A stretch of DNA of 64,000 bases from Minisyncoccota bacterium (lineage in GTDB: Bacteria; Verrucomicrobiota; Verrucomicrobiia; Methylacidiphilales; Verrucolacustridaceae), in assembly GCA_030054195.1 (NCBI GenBank), contig JASGCJ010000002.1:46270-110269 (forward strand). Reading direction: 5' to 3'. The notes under the pieces were generated by a model. It worked only from the letters and a program-made list of their open reading frames with translations. It did not search any database and had not been told where the DNA came from. This document shows, piece after piece, positions 9,203 to 17,684 of this stretch. The translations under genes were made by a program, and so were the position numbers. Every line of letters starts with the position of its first letter. Within the stretch, counting starts at the first letter, position 1.

Positions 9203-10227
9203 GATGCCACCATTACTTCCGCCATCCCGTCCGATTGGGTCGCGCGCCAATCTTCCTCAAACGGATCTGGGACAGGCTCTGCCGAAACCTTCGCCACCGC
9301 TTCCTCCACCTCCCGTTGCGCTTCTTCTCGCCAACCTTGCCACTCCTTCTCCTGACCTCTCTTTTTTATCCCCTCTTCCATCACCTTCAAACAATCCCGC
9401 CCCCTCTCCGAACTCTTTATCTTTTTCTCCACATAGGAACCATCGTCATGCTCCCCATGCCCGCACAACCTCAGCAACTTGCCCACCACCAGTTGCGGCC
9501 CAGCTCCCTCTCGTGCCCTTTCCACCGCATGTTGCAAAACTTTCCAGCAAGCCATTGGATCTGTCCCATCCACTCCGTGCCCCTCGACCCCGTATCCCTT
9601 CGCACGATCTACGAGATCTTCGCACGCAAACTGCCTCTCTCTAGGTGTTGAGTAGGCGTACCCGTTATCCGCAACGACCACAACCAAAGGAAGTTTTTCC
9701 ACAGCCGCCAGATTCAACCCCTCGTGAAAAGAACCCGTGGAGGTGGCCCCGTCTCCCGCACAGGTCAACCCCACTCTTCCTTTTTCCCCCTTCATTCGCT
9801 TTGCCACTAACACTCCCGCTACTGTTGAAACCATCGCCCCCAGATGGCTGATCATCGGTAAAATCCCTCTCGTGATATCTCCACGATGAATATTCCCATC
9901 TCTTCCCTTCATCGGACCTAGCCTCGAACCCAAATACGCTCGAAGCGCATCGACCATAGGTTCGCCAAATCCCAACCTTCCCGCCATATCCCGAATCAAA
10001 GGAGCAAAAATATCCCCCTTCCGCAACGCCAAGCCCCCAGCACCACTCAACGCCTCCTGTCCCTTACCAAGATAAACTCCTCCAACGATTCGTCCCGCCC
10101 GATACAAATTGCCCAATTTATCCTCTAATACTCGCGCCCGCAAAATAGTCCGACCCAACAACTCGATCGGGTCTACAACGCCTTTTTTGGGTTTACTTTC
10201 AAGGGCACCAGCCACGCGGATTGCCAT
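9199..10227 (-). CDS. pdhA: Pyruvate (2-oxo acid) dehydrogenase E1 component, alpha subunit
   Basis: 342 residues. The ThDP-binding motif runs from 'GDGATSTGSFHEGLN' to 'VVVVADN' (about residues 157-188). 'YLGKGQEALSGAG' and 'GRDGNIHRGD' match the E1 alpha family, the latter at the position of the 'GGRGGSMH' segment of PDH alpha. It is translated with pdhB through a GTGA overlap. The C-terminal 80 residues are charged and helical. The segment equivalent to the regulatory serine loop is not clearly recognisable. Substrate as for pdhB. A cyclic-nucleotide-binding protein lies 65 bp upstream on the same strand and may be co-transcribed. Confidence 0.92.
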   Translation of the reverse strand: MAIRVAGALESKPKKGVVDPIELLGRTILRARVLEDKLGNLYRAGRIVGGVYLGKGQEALSGAGGLALRKGDIFAPLIRDMAGRLGFGEPMVDALRAYLGSRLGPMKGRDGNIHRGDITRGILPMISHLGAMVSTVAGVLVAKRMKGEKGRVGLTCAGDGATSTGSFHEGLNLAAVEKLPLVVVVADNGYAYSTPRERQFACEDLVDRAKGYGVEGHGVDGTDPMACWKVLQHAVERAREGAGPQLVVGKLLRLCGHGEHDDGSYVEKKIKSSERGRDCLKVMEEGIKKRGQEKEWQGWREEAQREVEEAVAKVSAEPVPDPFEEDWRATQSDGMAEVMVAS

Positions 10228-10292
10228 TCTCTTAAATTACCCGCTTCATCCCCCCCGCCAAGCCTTCGTCTGGCTCTAGTTAAACTGAAACA

Positions 10293-10775
10293 CTATACCG
10301 CCCAACCTGCATACATCTTCTCCAATGCCGATCGAACCCCTGCCGCAGTCCTTGGCTCCCTCCATACCCCCTGATACATCGGCAACTGCTCCAATAATCG
10401 CACTAATCTTCGTGCTAACGACTCCATCAGTTGACGCTGAAACTTTCCCCTCAACCCGCCTCCCGAACCCAATAGGCTCTTCACTTTCCCCACTGGAACA
10501 ATTAAAGCCGTCACCAGTCCCTCTGCCACCACCGAGGCCGACCTTCGTCTGCCCGTCAAAATCGAAAGTTCCCCCAAAATCTCACCGGTTCCCAATCGGG
10601 CCAACACCAGAGAATCTCGCCCCCGAATCCGCTTCTCCACCCTCGCCTTTCCAGATAAAATCACTAATAACTCTCGCGCCAAACCCCCTTCGACCACCAT
10701 GATATCCCCCTTCCGAAAAATCCTTTTTTTCTCTTTCGGAAAAATCCGCTTCCACTCTGATACTCCTAATTTCAC
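10293..10775 (-). CDS. Cyclic-nucleotide-binding (CRP-like) domain protein
   Basis: 160 residues. One cNMP-binding beta-barrel fills about residues 15-125, with 'LVILSGKARV' and 'GEILGELSILTGRRRSASV'. The latter fits the phosphate-binding cassette (GE-x-x-x-RRSA) known to hold cyclic nucleotides in CRP/PKA domains. No helix-turn-helix follows; the C-terminal tail (about 125-160) is helical. It is therefore a stand-alone sensor domain rather than a transcription factor. Its partner is unknown; the E1 genes downstream are candidates by position only. Confidence 0.72.
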   Translation of the reverse strand: MKLGVSEWKRIFPKEKKRIFRKGDIMVVEGGLARELLVILSGKARVEKRIRGRDSLVLARLGTGEILGELSILTGRRRSASVVAEGLVTALIVPVGKVKSLLGSGGGLRGKFQRQLMESLARRLVRLLEQLPMYQGVWREPRTAAGVRSALEKMYAGWAV

Positions 10776-10819
10776 CCCTCTTTTCTAACCGACTTTCCTC
10801 CATCCCGCCAGCCCCGCCA

Positions 10820-11713
10820 ATGACCTCCGCCTCATCCCCAGGCACACGCGAACGCAGCCTCCAGATCGCCCTCTCCTTCTGCCTCCTCGATGTTTTTCTT
10901 ATGGGCACGGCCGCTTACCTCTCCAACTCTCTCACCATCCTCACCGATCTTCTCAAGGAATCTACCGACCTCCTCTCCATCCTTGCCGCTTTTCTCACCA
11001 TTCGTGCCGTTCGACGTTCCCCTGATCACCGGTTCACGTACGGAATCGGAAAACTAGAAAATCTCGTCAGCCTCAGCATCGGCCTAGTCATGCTCGGCTC
11101 GGCTCTTTGGATTACTTGGCACTCCGCCCATCACCTCGCCTCCCCCCAAATGGCCGAGGGAACAATTCCCGGAATTTGTATCTTCGCTCTCTACACTTTC
11201 ATCGGTTACCGGATCTATTTTCGTACCCGTCGCGTATCCCAACAGCAACCCTCGGCCATTATGGAATCCCAAGCCCGCCTCTGGTTCTCAAAAGCCAGCT
11301 TCGATGCGGCAATGTGTACGGCCCTCCTTCTCGCGTACTTCTTTCGGGATCAAATATGGAGCTGGTACCTGGATCCCCTCGCCTCTCTCGTTGGGGTCCT
11401 TTTTATGCTTCACGCCGCGTGGGCCATGACCTCCTCGTCCGTGAACGATCTTCTCGACGCTACGATCGAAGAGACCACCCAACTCCGCATCCTTCGCCAA
11501 CTTGTCCAACACTTAGACGACTACGATCGACTGCATAAAATCCGTACCCGCCGCTCGGGTCCACGCATCTACGTCGAAATCTTCCTTGAGTTCGACCCCC
11601 TCCTTCTCATGGGTGAAGTCCAAAAGCGAATTCATAAACTCCAACAATCGATCGGGGAAATTATACCCGGTGCCGATGTCTCGATTCGCCCCTGTACCAA
11701 AGAACCCAAATAA
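10820..11713 (+). CDS. Cation diffusion facilitator family transporter with KxxxD sites
   Basis: 297 residues with the CDF layout: about six hydrophobic segments in residues 15-205, then a cytoplasmic ferredoxin-like domain (about 215-290). The family landmark 'YGIGKLENLVSL' (74-85) follows TM2 as usual. Classical CDF exporters carry HxxxD or DxxxD in TM2 and TM5. Here both are lysine variants: K46-x-x-x-D50 in TM2 and K158-x-x-x-D162 in TM5. The residues seem paired rather than randomly degraded, so a different ion or mechanism is likely. Substrate not assignable. It is divergent from the cNMP-binding gene (44 bp between starts). Confidence 0.82.
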   Translation: MTSASSPGTRERSLQIALSFCLLDVFLMGTAAYLSNSLTILTDLLKESTDLLSILAAFLTIRAVRRSPDHRFTYGIGKLENLVSLSIGLVMLGSALWITWHSAHHLASPQMAEGTIPGICIFALYTFIGYRIYFRTRRVSQQQPSAIMESQARLWFSKASFDAAMCTALLLAYFFRDQIWSWYLDPLASLVGVLFMLHAAWAMTSSSVNDLLDATIEETTQLRILRQLVQHLDDYDRLHKIRTRRSGPRIYVEIFLEFDPLLLMGEVQKRIHKLQQSIGEIIPGADVSIRPCTKEPK

Positions 11714-11800
11714 CCAGTCCACTATCCCGCACCTTATCTAGACTCTTTTCCCTGAACGATTGCCATCCATTCCGTTTCAATTCTAAGCTCTTCGATCTCC

Positions 11801-13261
11801 ATGTCTCTTTTTCAAACCCTCTTTCGAACGAAACAGATCGACCACCTCCAACACGAGGCCAAACACGAAACCGGCTTCGTCAAAGCCCTTGGGCCATGGC
11901 AACTCACCTTCCTCGGCATTGGCGCCATCATCGGCACCGGAATCTTCGTGCTCACCGGCACCACCGCTGCAAACCACACCGGACCCGCCCTCGTTCTCTC
12001 CTTCACCATCTCAGGCATTGGCTGTCTCTTTGCCGGCCTCTGTTACGCCGAATACGCTGCCATGATTCCCACCGCCGGCAGCGCCTATACCTATGCCTAT
12101 GCTAGCCTCGGCGAATTCCTCGCTTGGATCATCGGCTGGGACCTTATCTTGGAATACCTTTTCGCCTCCGCCACCGTCGCCGTCGGATGGTCTGGCTACG
12201 CCGTCAAATTCCTCCACAACTTCGGCGTCGATATTCCCCCTGCCCTCTGCTCTTCTCCTCTGGTCTTCAACCACGGCGTCTGGACCCAAAGCGGAGCCCT
12301 ATTCAACCTCCCTGCTGTCCTCGTTTGCCTAGCTGCCACCGTACTTCTCGTGATCGGGATCAGTGAATCCGCCCGCTTCAACAATGTCATCGTCATCATC
12401 AAGCTCGCCGTCATCGTCCTCTTCATTCTCTGCGGCTCTTCCTACATTGATACCCACAACTGGGTCCCTTTCATTCCAGAAAATACAGGACGTTTCGGCG
12501 AGTATGGTTGGAGTGGTATCCTCACCGGCGCAGGAGTCATCTTCTTCGCCTACATCGGCTTTGATGCCGTCTCAACTGCAGCACAAGAGTCCAAAAACCC
12601 ACAGCGGGACATGCCCTTTGGGATTCTTGGATCCCTCCTGCTCTGCACCATCCTCTACATTCTCGTCTCCCTCGTTCTCACCGGAATTGTCCCCTTCAAG
12701 GAACTTGCCGTGCCCGCCCCCGTTGCCTTGGCCATCGATCGCGCGGGAGAAGGTCTACGTTGGCTCGGTCCGCTTGTCCAGTTGGGTGCCATCGCCGGCC
12801 TCAGCTCCGTGGTTCTCGTCATGATGATGGGTCAACCCCGCATCTTCTTCTCCATGGCCAAGGACGGACTTCTCCCAAAAAGATTTGCCCAACTCCACCC
12901 CAAATTCGGAACCCCGCACGTCACCACGATCGTCACCGGCCTTTTCGCCGCATTGATGGCAGGAGTCCTCCCCATCGGCGTTCTCGGCGAACTCGTCTCC
13001 ATCGGCACCCTCCTCGCTTTCACCATCGTCTGTCTCAGTATTCTCGTTCTTCGAAAAACCCGCCCCAACGTGGATCGGCCCTTCCGATGCCCTTTTCTGC
13101 CATGGATTCCGATTGCTGGCGCTTTGGTTTGCCTCGCCCAGATGATCGCCCTGCCATTCGACACCTGGATCCGCCTCATCGTCTGGCTGGCCATCGGTTT
13201 GGCCATCTACTTTTTCTACGGCATCCGCCACAGCCGCCTGAACTCACCCTCCAAAAGCTGA
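11801..13261 (+). CDS. APC-family amino acid permease (cationic amino acid transporter type)
   Basis: 486 residues with about twelve membrane helices. The N-terminal 'LGIGAIIGTGIFVLTG' (about 34-49) is the unwound TM1 substrate-binding motif of APC transporters, and 'FFAYIGFDAVSTAAQESKNP' (about 248-267) is the TM6 signature of the YfnA/CAT subgroup. Secondary import of amino acids by proton symport is the family role; the specific substrate cannot be read. It ends one base before the stop of the convergent zinc ribbon gene. Confidence 0.9.
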   Translation: MSLFQTLFRTKQIDHLQHEAKHETGFVKALGPWQLTFLGIGAIIGTGIFVLTGTTAANHTGPALVLSFTISGIGCLFAGLCYAEYAAMIPTAGSAYTYAYASLGEFLAWIIGWDLILEYLFASATVAVGWSGYAVKFLHNFGVDIPPALCSSPLVFNHGVWTQSGALFNLPAVLVCLAATVLLVIGISESARFNNVIVIIKLAVIVLFILCGSSYIDTHNWVPFIPENTGRFGEYGWSGILTGAGVIFFAYIGFDAVSTAAQESKNPQRDMPFGILGSLLLCTILYILVSLVLTGIVPFKELAVPAPVALAIDRAGEGLRWLGPLVQLGAIAGLSSVVLVMMMGQPRIFFSMAKDGLLPKRFAQLHPKFGTPHVTTIVTGLFAALMAGVLPIGVLGELVSIGTLLAFTIVCLSILVLRKTRPNVDRPFRCPFLPWIPIAGALVCLAQMIALPFDTWIRLIVWLAIGLAIYFFYGIRHSRLNSPSKS

Positions 13262-13262
13262 A

Positions 13263-13982
13263 TCAACTCACCGGCCAGAAAAGCAAACGCCCGCAATTTT
13301 CACACGTCGCACCCGCTTTCCCGGATTTGGCCGCGATAGTCGAACCTTGTGTCAGCTTCATGTGACACCCCCCGCAATTGGTTCCATGCTCTACGGGTAC
13401 GACTGCCACATCCTTCTTGTTGGCCATAATTCTCCGATATTTGTTCAGCAATCCCTCCTCCACCCCCAAGGCCAAGGTCTCAATCTCCTTCATCAAGTCC
13501 GCTAAACGCGTTTCTAATTCGGTTTTCTTTTTCTTCAACTCCTCCTCTTTCGCGGTCAGCTCCCCCTCTTTCACCTTCGCCCCCTCCGCTTCCACTACCG
13601 CCTCCTTCTTCGCCTTCTCCCCCAAAGCCATCAAATCCAGTTCCCGATCTTCAATCTCCTGCACCTCTTTCTCCTCCCGCTGAATCTCCGTTCCCAAGGC
13701 CGTAAACTCCTCATTCTTGCGGGTCTCAAACTGCTGCACCTTGTACCGCGCCGCCTTCGCCCGGTGCGACTCCGCCTCTAGCTCAAGCTTCTTTCGCTCC
13801 ACCTCGGCATTCTGGGCCTCCAACCTCTTCTTCTCTGCCCCAGCCCGAACATCCAATCTCCTCTGCTCCAACGCCTTCATCTCGTTCGGCCACGCCGAGA
13901 GCTCCTTGTTCAACCTCATCTGCCTCTGCTCCCGCTCCTGCAGGACAAGCAGCTTCTCCAGTTCGGGCGCCAATCCGCTCAT
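13263..13982 (-). CDS. Coiled-coil protein with C-terminal C4 zinc ribbon
   Basis: 239 residues. Residues about 5-185 are a long Glu/Lys-rich coiled coil. The C-terminus carries a four-cysteine zinc ribbon (C203, C206, C227, C230; 'CGGCHMKL' and 'CENCGRLL'). This matches the family of bacterial 'C4-type zinc ribbon' proteins (CT398/YscO-like structural group), whose role is not firmly known; some members interact with sigma54 and secretion components. It overlaps ribE by four bases (ATGA) as the last gene of the alaS-rib operon, so it is translated with the riboflavin genes. Confidence 0.75.
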   Translation of the reverse strand: MSGLAPELEKLLVLQEREQRQMRLNKELSAWPNEMKALEQRRLDVRAGAEKKRLEAQNAEVERKKLELEAESHRAKAARYKVQQFETRKNEEFTALGTEIQREEKEVQEIEDRELDLMALGEKAKKEAVVEAEGAKVKEGELTAKEEELKKKKTELETRLADLMKEIETLALGVEEGLLNKYRRIMANKKDVAVVPVEHGTNCGGCHMKLTQGSTIAAKSGKAGATCENCGRLLFWPVS

Positions 13983-14572
13983 TTCTTCACTCCGCTCATC
14001 TTTTCAACATACTTGGCCAACAGGTCGCACTCCAGATTCACTTTATCCCCCGCCTTGCGATCTCTTAGCGTCGTCACCTCGTAGGTGTGCGGAATGATCC
14101 AGACATTGAACTTACGCCCCTCGACCCTTCCAATCGTCAAACTGATCCCGTCGATCGCAACGCATCCCTTCGGCACCAGATACCGCTCCAAACCCTCGGG
14201 CACCTCCGCCTCCAATTCCCAATCTTCTCCCGACCTCCCCCACTTGCTGACCCGAGCCGTCCCGTCGATATGGCCCGTCACAAAATGCCCTCCCACCTTC
14301 CCGTCTGCCTTAAGCGAACTCTCCAAATTAACTCGCGCCCCCAATTGGGCCGACTGCAAGTTCGTCTTCTCCTTCGTTTCATCCAACAGATCAAAAATCA
14401 GCCTCTTCCCCTTCACCTCGGTAACCGTCAAACAACATCCGTTCACCGCCACGCTATCCCCGATCTTCACCCCGTCCACAATCGAGCCTACTTCCACTTC
14501 AAGACTCCAGCCCTTACCTCGGCGCGTAACCGCTTGGACTACTCCAGCCTCTTCTACAATGCCCGTGAACAT
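13979..14572 (-). CDS. ribE: Riboflavin synthase, alpha chain
   Basis: 197 residues from ATG 14572. A longer reading from 14644 lies in the end of ribD; the family N-terminus 'MFTGIVEEAG' fixes the start. Two tandem lumazine-binding repeats are visible: residues 1-90, with 'DSVAVNGCCLTVTEV', and 91-190, with 'GHIDGTA' and 'GCVAIDGISLTIG'. The enzyme dismutates two 6,7-dimethyl-8-ribityllumazine molecules to riboflavin plus the pyrimidinedione. It starts four bases after the ribD stop within the rib operon. Confidence 0.96.
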   Translation of the reverse strand: MFTGIVEEAGVVQAVTRRGKGWSLEVEVGSIVDGVKIGDSVAVNGCCLTVTEVKGKRLIFDLLDETKEKTNLQSAQLGARVNLESSLKADGKVGGHFVTGHIDGTARVSKWGRSGEDWELEAEVPEGLERYLVPKGCVAIDGISLTIGRVEGRKFNVWIIPHTYEVTTLRDRKAGDKVNLECDLLAKYVEKMSGVKK

Positions 14573-14576
14573 ACTC

Positions 14577-15611
14577 TTACTTCGCCCCTCCGAGCTTCCC
14601 ACGCAAGCACAGGTCTTCTCCCGCGCAGGAGCTGACCACCTCACACCACCCCCAATCCGCCCATCCGTCGATTTTAGGTAACCCCTTCCCCCGTTCCCCC
14701 ACCAGAATCGGAGCTAGATAAATCACTACCTCATTCACTTTCCCGGCTTTGATGAGTCCACCCGCCACCTCCGCTCCACCCTCGACCAACAGCCGCGAAA
14801 CTCCCCTTCGATGCAGATCTTTCAAAACATCAGACCACTTTTTTTTTCGATACACCAACGTCCGATCTTTATACCGATCCCGGAAAAGATGCGCTCCCTT
14901 GGGCAATTTGCCCGACCTCGTCACCACCACTCGCCATGGCTGCTCTCCACCGACATTTCGACATTCTGCAGAATGTCGAAATACTTCTCGGGCTGTCAGT
15001 TGCGGGTTGTCCTTTCGCACGGTCTCCGCCCCGACCAAGATCGCATCGCACTCAGACCTCAACTTCTGAACCTCCGCCCGTGCAGGCTCTCCCGTCACCC
15101 ACCTCCTGCCTGGCACCACCAGATACCCATCCAGCGTCATCGCCAACTTAAGAATCACCCACGGCTCCTTTCTTGTCGTCCAGTGTTGGTAATCCTCATT
15201 CAACTTCTCACACTCCTCCCGCAAGATTCCCTCCACGACCCGGATCTTTTTTCGAGAAAGAACTCGCCCCGCCCCTCCCACATTCCTCCGATCGACATCT
15301 CCCGCACCGTAAATCACCTCCCGGATCCCAGACGCCACGATCCGATCAGTGCATGGAGGCGTCCTTCCATGGGTCGAACAAGGCTCCAACGTCACAAACA
15401 ATTTCGCTCCCTTTGCCTTCACCCCCGCTTGCTGAATGGCCTCGATTTCCGCATGCGGCAGACCCGCCCTCCTGTGATATCCTGCCCCCACGATCCTCCC
15501 TCCTTTCACCACGATTGCCCCCACCCGAGGATTCGGCCTTGTTGAATTCCCTGCTCGTTTCGCCAACTCTACCGCCATCCCCATCCACTTTTCATCCAAC
15601 CGAATCCTCAT
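14577..15611 (-). CDS. ribD: Bifunctional riboflavin deaminase/reductase
   Basis: 344 residues. The deaminase half has the zinc site H53-A-E55 and PC78...C87 ('LEPCSTHGRTPPC'). The reductase half runs from 'PWVILKLAMTLDGYL' with 'RLLVEGGAEVAGGL' near the C-terminus. It catalyses the two middle steps from the GTP cyclohydrolase II product towards ribitylaminopyrimidine. Residues 210-219 (VFRHSAECRN) are encoded by a perfect 28-bp palindrome, which looks like an in-frame insertion in a surface loop between 'DNPQLTAR' and 'QPWRVVV'. Twelve bases separate it from nusB upstream. Confidence 0.95.
   Translation of the reverse strand: MRIRLDEKWMGMAVELAKRAGNSTRPNPRVGAIVVKGGRIVGAGYHRRAGLPHAEIEAIQQAGVKAKGAKLFVTLEPCSTHGRTPPCTDRIVASGIREVIYGAGDVDRRNVGGAGRVLSRKKIRVVEGILREECEKLNEDYQHWTTRKEPWVILKLAMTLDGYLVVPGRRWVTGEPARAEVQKLRSECDAILVGAETVRKDNPQLTAREVFRHSAECRNVGGEQPWRVVVTRSGKLPKGAHLFRDRYKDRTLVYRKKKWSDVLKDLHRRGVSRLLVEGGAEVAGGLIKAGKVNEVVIYLAPILVGERGKGLPKIDGWADWGWCEVVSSCAGEDLCLRGKLGGAK
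14955..14982. repeat. Perfect 28-bp palindrome inside ribD
   Basis: The two 14-base arms (ATTTCGACATTCTG and its complement) meet at 14968/14969 with no loop and no mismatch. The palindrome keeps the ribD frame open and codes for ten residues in a variable loop of the reductase domain. An adjoining 'CGACATT' copy sits just outside the left arm. No second copy was noticed in the window. Confidence 0.85.
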
Positions 15612-15623
15612 TCTTATCGAATC

Positions 15624-16070
15624 CTAAATCCCAGAGGAAGGAATCGAACGCTCCGGCCTACTCAATCCCTGACGCGCCTTGTCCAAAACCCCGTTCACAA
15701 ACCGACCCGACTCTTCCGTGCTCAACGCCTTAGCCACCTCGATCGCCTCGTTCAATGCCGAGATCGGCGCCACATCATCCGCAAACTTCATCTCCCAAAG
15801 CGCCAATCGCAAAATCGCCCGATCTACTGGCGCCATCCGACTCGGATCCCAGTTGGTCACCAATTTCTTCAACTCTGCATCTACCTCCGCCTGTTTCTCG
15901 ATAACGGCCCGGATCCGCTTTTCGGCAAAAGCACACGCCTCTGGCTTTGCCTCTGTCTGTTCCCAAAGATTTTTCAGCGCTTCATCCAGCGGAATACTCG
16001 AAGTGCCCACCTCCCGTTGATACAGGAACTGCGCCGCCAGAATTCTCCCCTCCCTACGCTTACCGGCCAC
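15624..16070 (-). CDS. nusB: Transcription antitermination factor NusB
   Basis: 148 residues, all-helical NusB fold. Landmarks are 'REGRILAAQFLYQRE' near residues 6-20, 'MAPVDRAILRLALWEM' (about 80-95) and 'NEAIEVAKALSTEESGRFVNGVLD' in two parts at the C-terminus. NusB binds boxA RNA with S10 to promote antitermination on rRNA operons. It overlaps ribH by 11 bases. The ribH-nusB neighbourhood is widespread in bacteria. Confidence 0.96.
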   Translation of the reverse strand: MAGKRREGRILAAQFLYQREVGTSSIPLDEALKNLWEQTEAKPEACAFAEKRIRAVIEKQAEVDAELKKLVTNWDPSRMAPVDRAILRLALWEMKFADDVAPISALNEAIEVAKALSTEESGRFVNGVLDKARQGLSRPERSIPSSGI

Positions 16071-16482
16071 GACCTACCCCCTTTAGTTTCCACATCCGCA
16101 ACGCCGCCTCCGCCGCTTCTCTCCCTCGATTCAGCTTTCCTATACACCTATCCCTTGCCTGCTTCTCCGTTTTCACTCCCACCAGATGATGCAAAACAGG
16201 AATATCCGTCTCGATCATCATCCGCATCAGCGCTTCGGTGGCAGAATTCAAAATCAGATCCGCATGTGCCGTCTCCCCCTGCCATACCAAACCCAACGCC
16301 AACACCGCATCCGGCTTTTTCCTTAACGCCCGCTTCACTGCCAGCGGGACTTCAAATGTTCCCGGCACTCGAACCTCCTCCACCTTGTGCCCGTGAAATA
16401 CCTTCCGTGCCGCCTTCACCATCCCGTCGGCATACTTTTGGTGATAATCGGCCACCACGATGATGAATTTTCCTTTTTTCAC
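16060..16482 (-). CDS. ribH: 6,7-dimethyl-8-ribityllumazine synthase
   Basis: 140 residues, slightly short for the family. Visible sites are 'VPGTFEVPLAVKRAL', which binds substrate, and 'WQGETAHADLIL', which contains the catalytic histidine. It joins the ribitylaminopyrimidine with 3,4-dihydroxy-2-butanone 4-phosphate and normally assembles as a pentamer or icosahedral capsid. The start overlaps the ribBA stop (ATGA). The usual 'G-x-x-T' phosphate loop after the catalytic His is changed (NSATEALMRM), which is within family variation. Confidence 0.94.
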   Translation of the reverse strand: MKKGKFIIVVADYHQKYADGMVKAARKVFHGHKVEEVRVPGTFEVPLAVKRALRKKPDAVLALGLVWQGETAHADLILNSATEALMRMMIETDIPVLHHLVGVKTEKQARDRCIGKLNRGREAAEAALRMWKLKGVGRGR

Positions 16483-17684
16483 AACCGGTGCCCCATTCTC
16501 TTTTTCTTCGTCGCCAGATACTTTCGATTGTGGGCATTCGGCTTTGTCCTAATCGGCACCTGATCTACCAGTTCCAATCCGTACCCCGCCAACCCCACCA
16601 CCTTTTTCGGATTGTTCGTCAGTAACCGCATCCTTCTCACGCCCAGATCGGTCAGAATTTGCGCCCCGATTCCGTACTCTCTCAAATCGGCCGAGAAACC
16701 TAGCTTCCGGTTTGCATCTACCGTATCCAAGCCCCTCTCCTGCAAACGATACGCCTGAATCTTTGCTGGCAATCCGATCCCCCGACCCTCTTGCCGCATG
16801 TAGACCAGCACTCCTTTTCCTTCTTGAGCAATCCTTCTTAAGGCATCGTGCAACTGGTTTCCACAATCGCACCTACGGGATGCAAACACGTCCCCCGTTA
16901 AACATTCACTGTGAACCCGCACCAACACCGCATCCTTAGCTTTTGGTTTTCCCTTCACCAAGGCTAGGTGATGACTCCCATCTGTCACCGTTCGGTACAG
17001 ATACAGATCAAACATGCCGTAATCGGTCGGCAACTTCACCACCTGCTCCCGCACCACCAACCGTTCCTTCCTCCTCCGGTATTCGATCAGATCCTGAATC
17101 GTCCCAAGTTTCAGCCCGTGCTTCTTTTTAAACTCGATTAGATCCGCCCACCTCGCCATCGATCCGTTCGGATTCAGAATTTCGCAGATCACCGCCGCAT
17201 CTCCTAATCCAGCCAGCTTGGCCAGATCCACCGCCGCTTCGGTATGGCCCGCCCGCACCAGCACTCCGCCCTCCTTAGCACGCACCGGGAAAATATGTCC
17301 TGGTTGAACTAAATCCTCTGCTTTCGGACTCGCCTTGCCCAGAACCCGAAGCGTGGCCGCTCGGTCATGAGCACTAATCCCAGTGGTGATTCCCTTTGCC
17401 GCATCGACCGAAACGGTGAAATCGGTCCCAAACCTCTCCTCGTTCCTCGGCACCATCCGACTCAGCCCCAGCTTCTCCGCCCGGGCTTGTGAAACCGGAG
17501 CACAGATCAAACCCCGCCCCTCTCCGGCCATGAAGTTGATCAGCGCGGGAGTCACACTCCGGGCCGCTAACACCAGATCCCCCTCGTTTTCCCGTTGGGC
17601 ATCATCCGTCATGATCACCATCCGCCCCTTTCGCATGGCGGCAATCACCTCTTCGATCCGATCCGCCCCCTGTGGTTTTTTCAT
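16479..17684 (-). CDS. ribBA: Bifunctional 3,4-dihydroxy-2-butanone 4-phosphate synthase / GTP cyclohydrolase II
   Basis: 401 residues. The RibB half (1 to about 205) has 'DDAQRENEGDL' and 'HDRAATLR', the acid and metal-binding sites. The RibA half (about 206-401) has 'VRVHSECLTGDVFASRRCDC' with the zinc cysteines and 'RQEGRGIGLPAKIQAYRLQE'. Together they supply both precursors of the riboflavin pathway. Start codon overlaps the alaS stop (ATGA). No FMN riboswitch was seen upstream of the operon, so flavin control, if any, is not visible here. Confidence 0.96.
   Translation of the reverse strand: MKKPQGADRIEEVIAAMRKGRMVIMTDDAQRENEGDLVLAARSVTPALINFMAGEGRGLICAPVSQARAEKLGLSRMVPRNEERFGTDFTVSVDAAKGITTGISAHDRAATLRVLGKASPKAEDLVQPGHIFPVRAKEGGVLVRAGHTEAAVDLAKLAGLGDAAVICEILNPNGSMARWADLIEFKKKHGLKLGTIQDLIEYRRRKERLVVREQVVKLPTDYGMFDLYLYRTVTDGSHHLALVKGKPKAKDAVLVRVHSECLTGDVFASRRCDCGNQLHDALRRIAQEGKGVLVYMRQEGRGIGLPAKIQAYRLQERGLDTVDANRKLGFSADLREYGIGAQILTDLGVRRMRLLTNNPKKVVGLAGYGLELVDQVPIRTKPNAHNRKYLATKKKRMGHRL

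Noticed and set aside
9204..9644. Plus-strand proline-rich ORF opposite pdhA
   Set aside because: Low-complexity antisense translation caused by the strand composition; pdhA on the other strand is clearly the real gene. The same applies to many proline/serine-rich plus-strand ORFs opposite minus genes.
13979..14644. ribE starting at 14644
   Set aside because: The extra 24 residues lie in ribD and do not match riboflavin synthase, whose family N-terminus MFTGIVEE starts at 14572.
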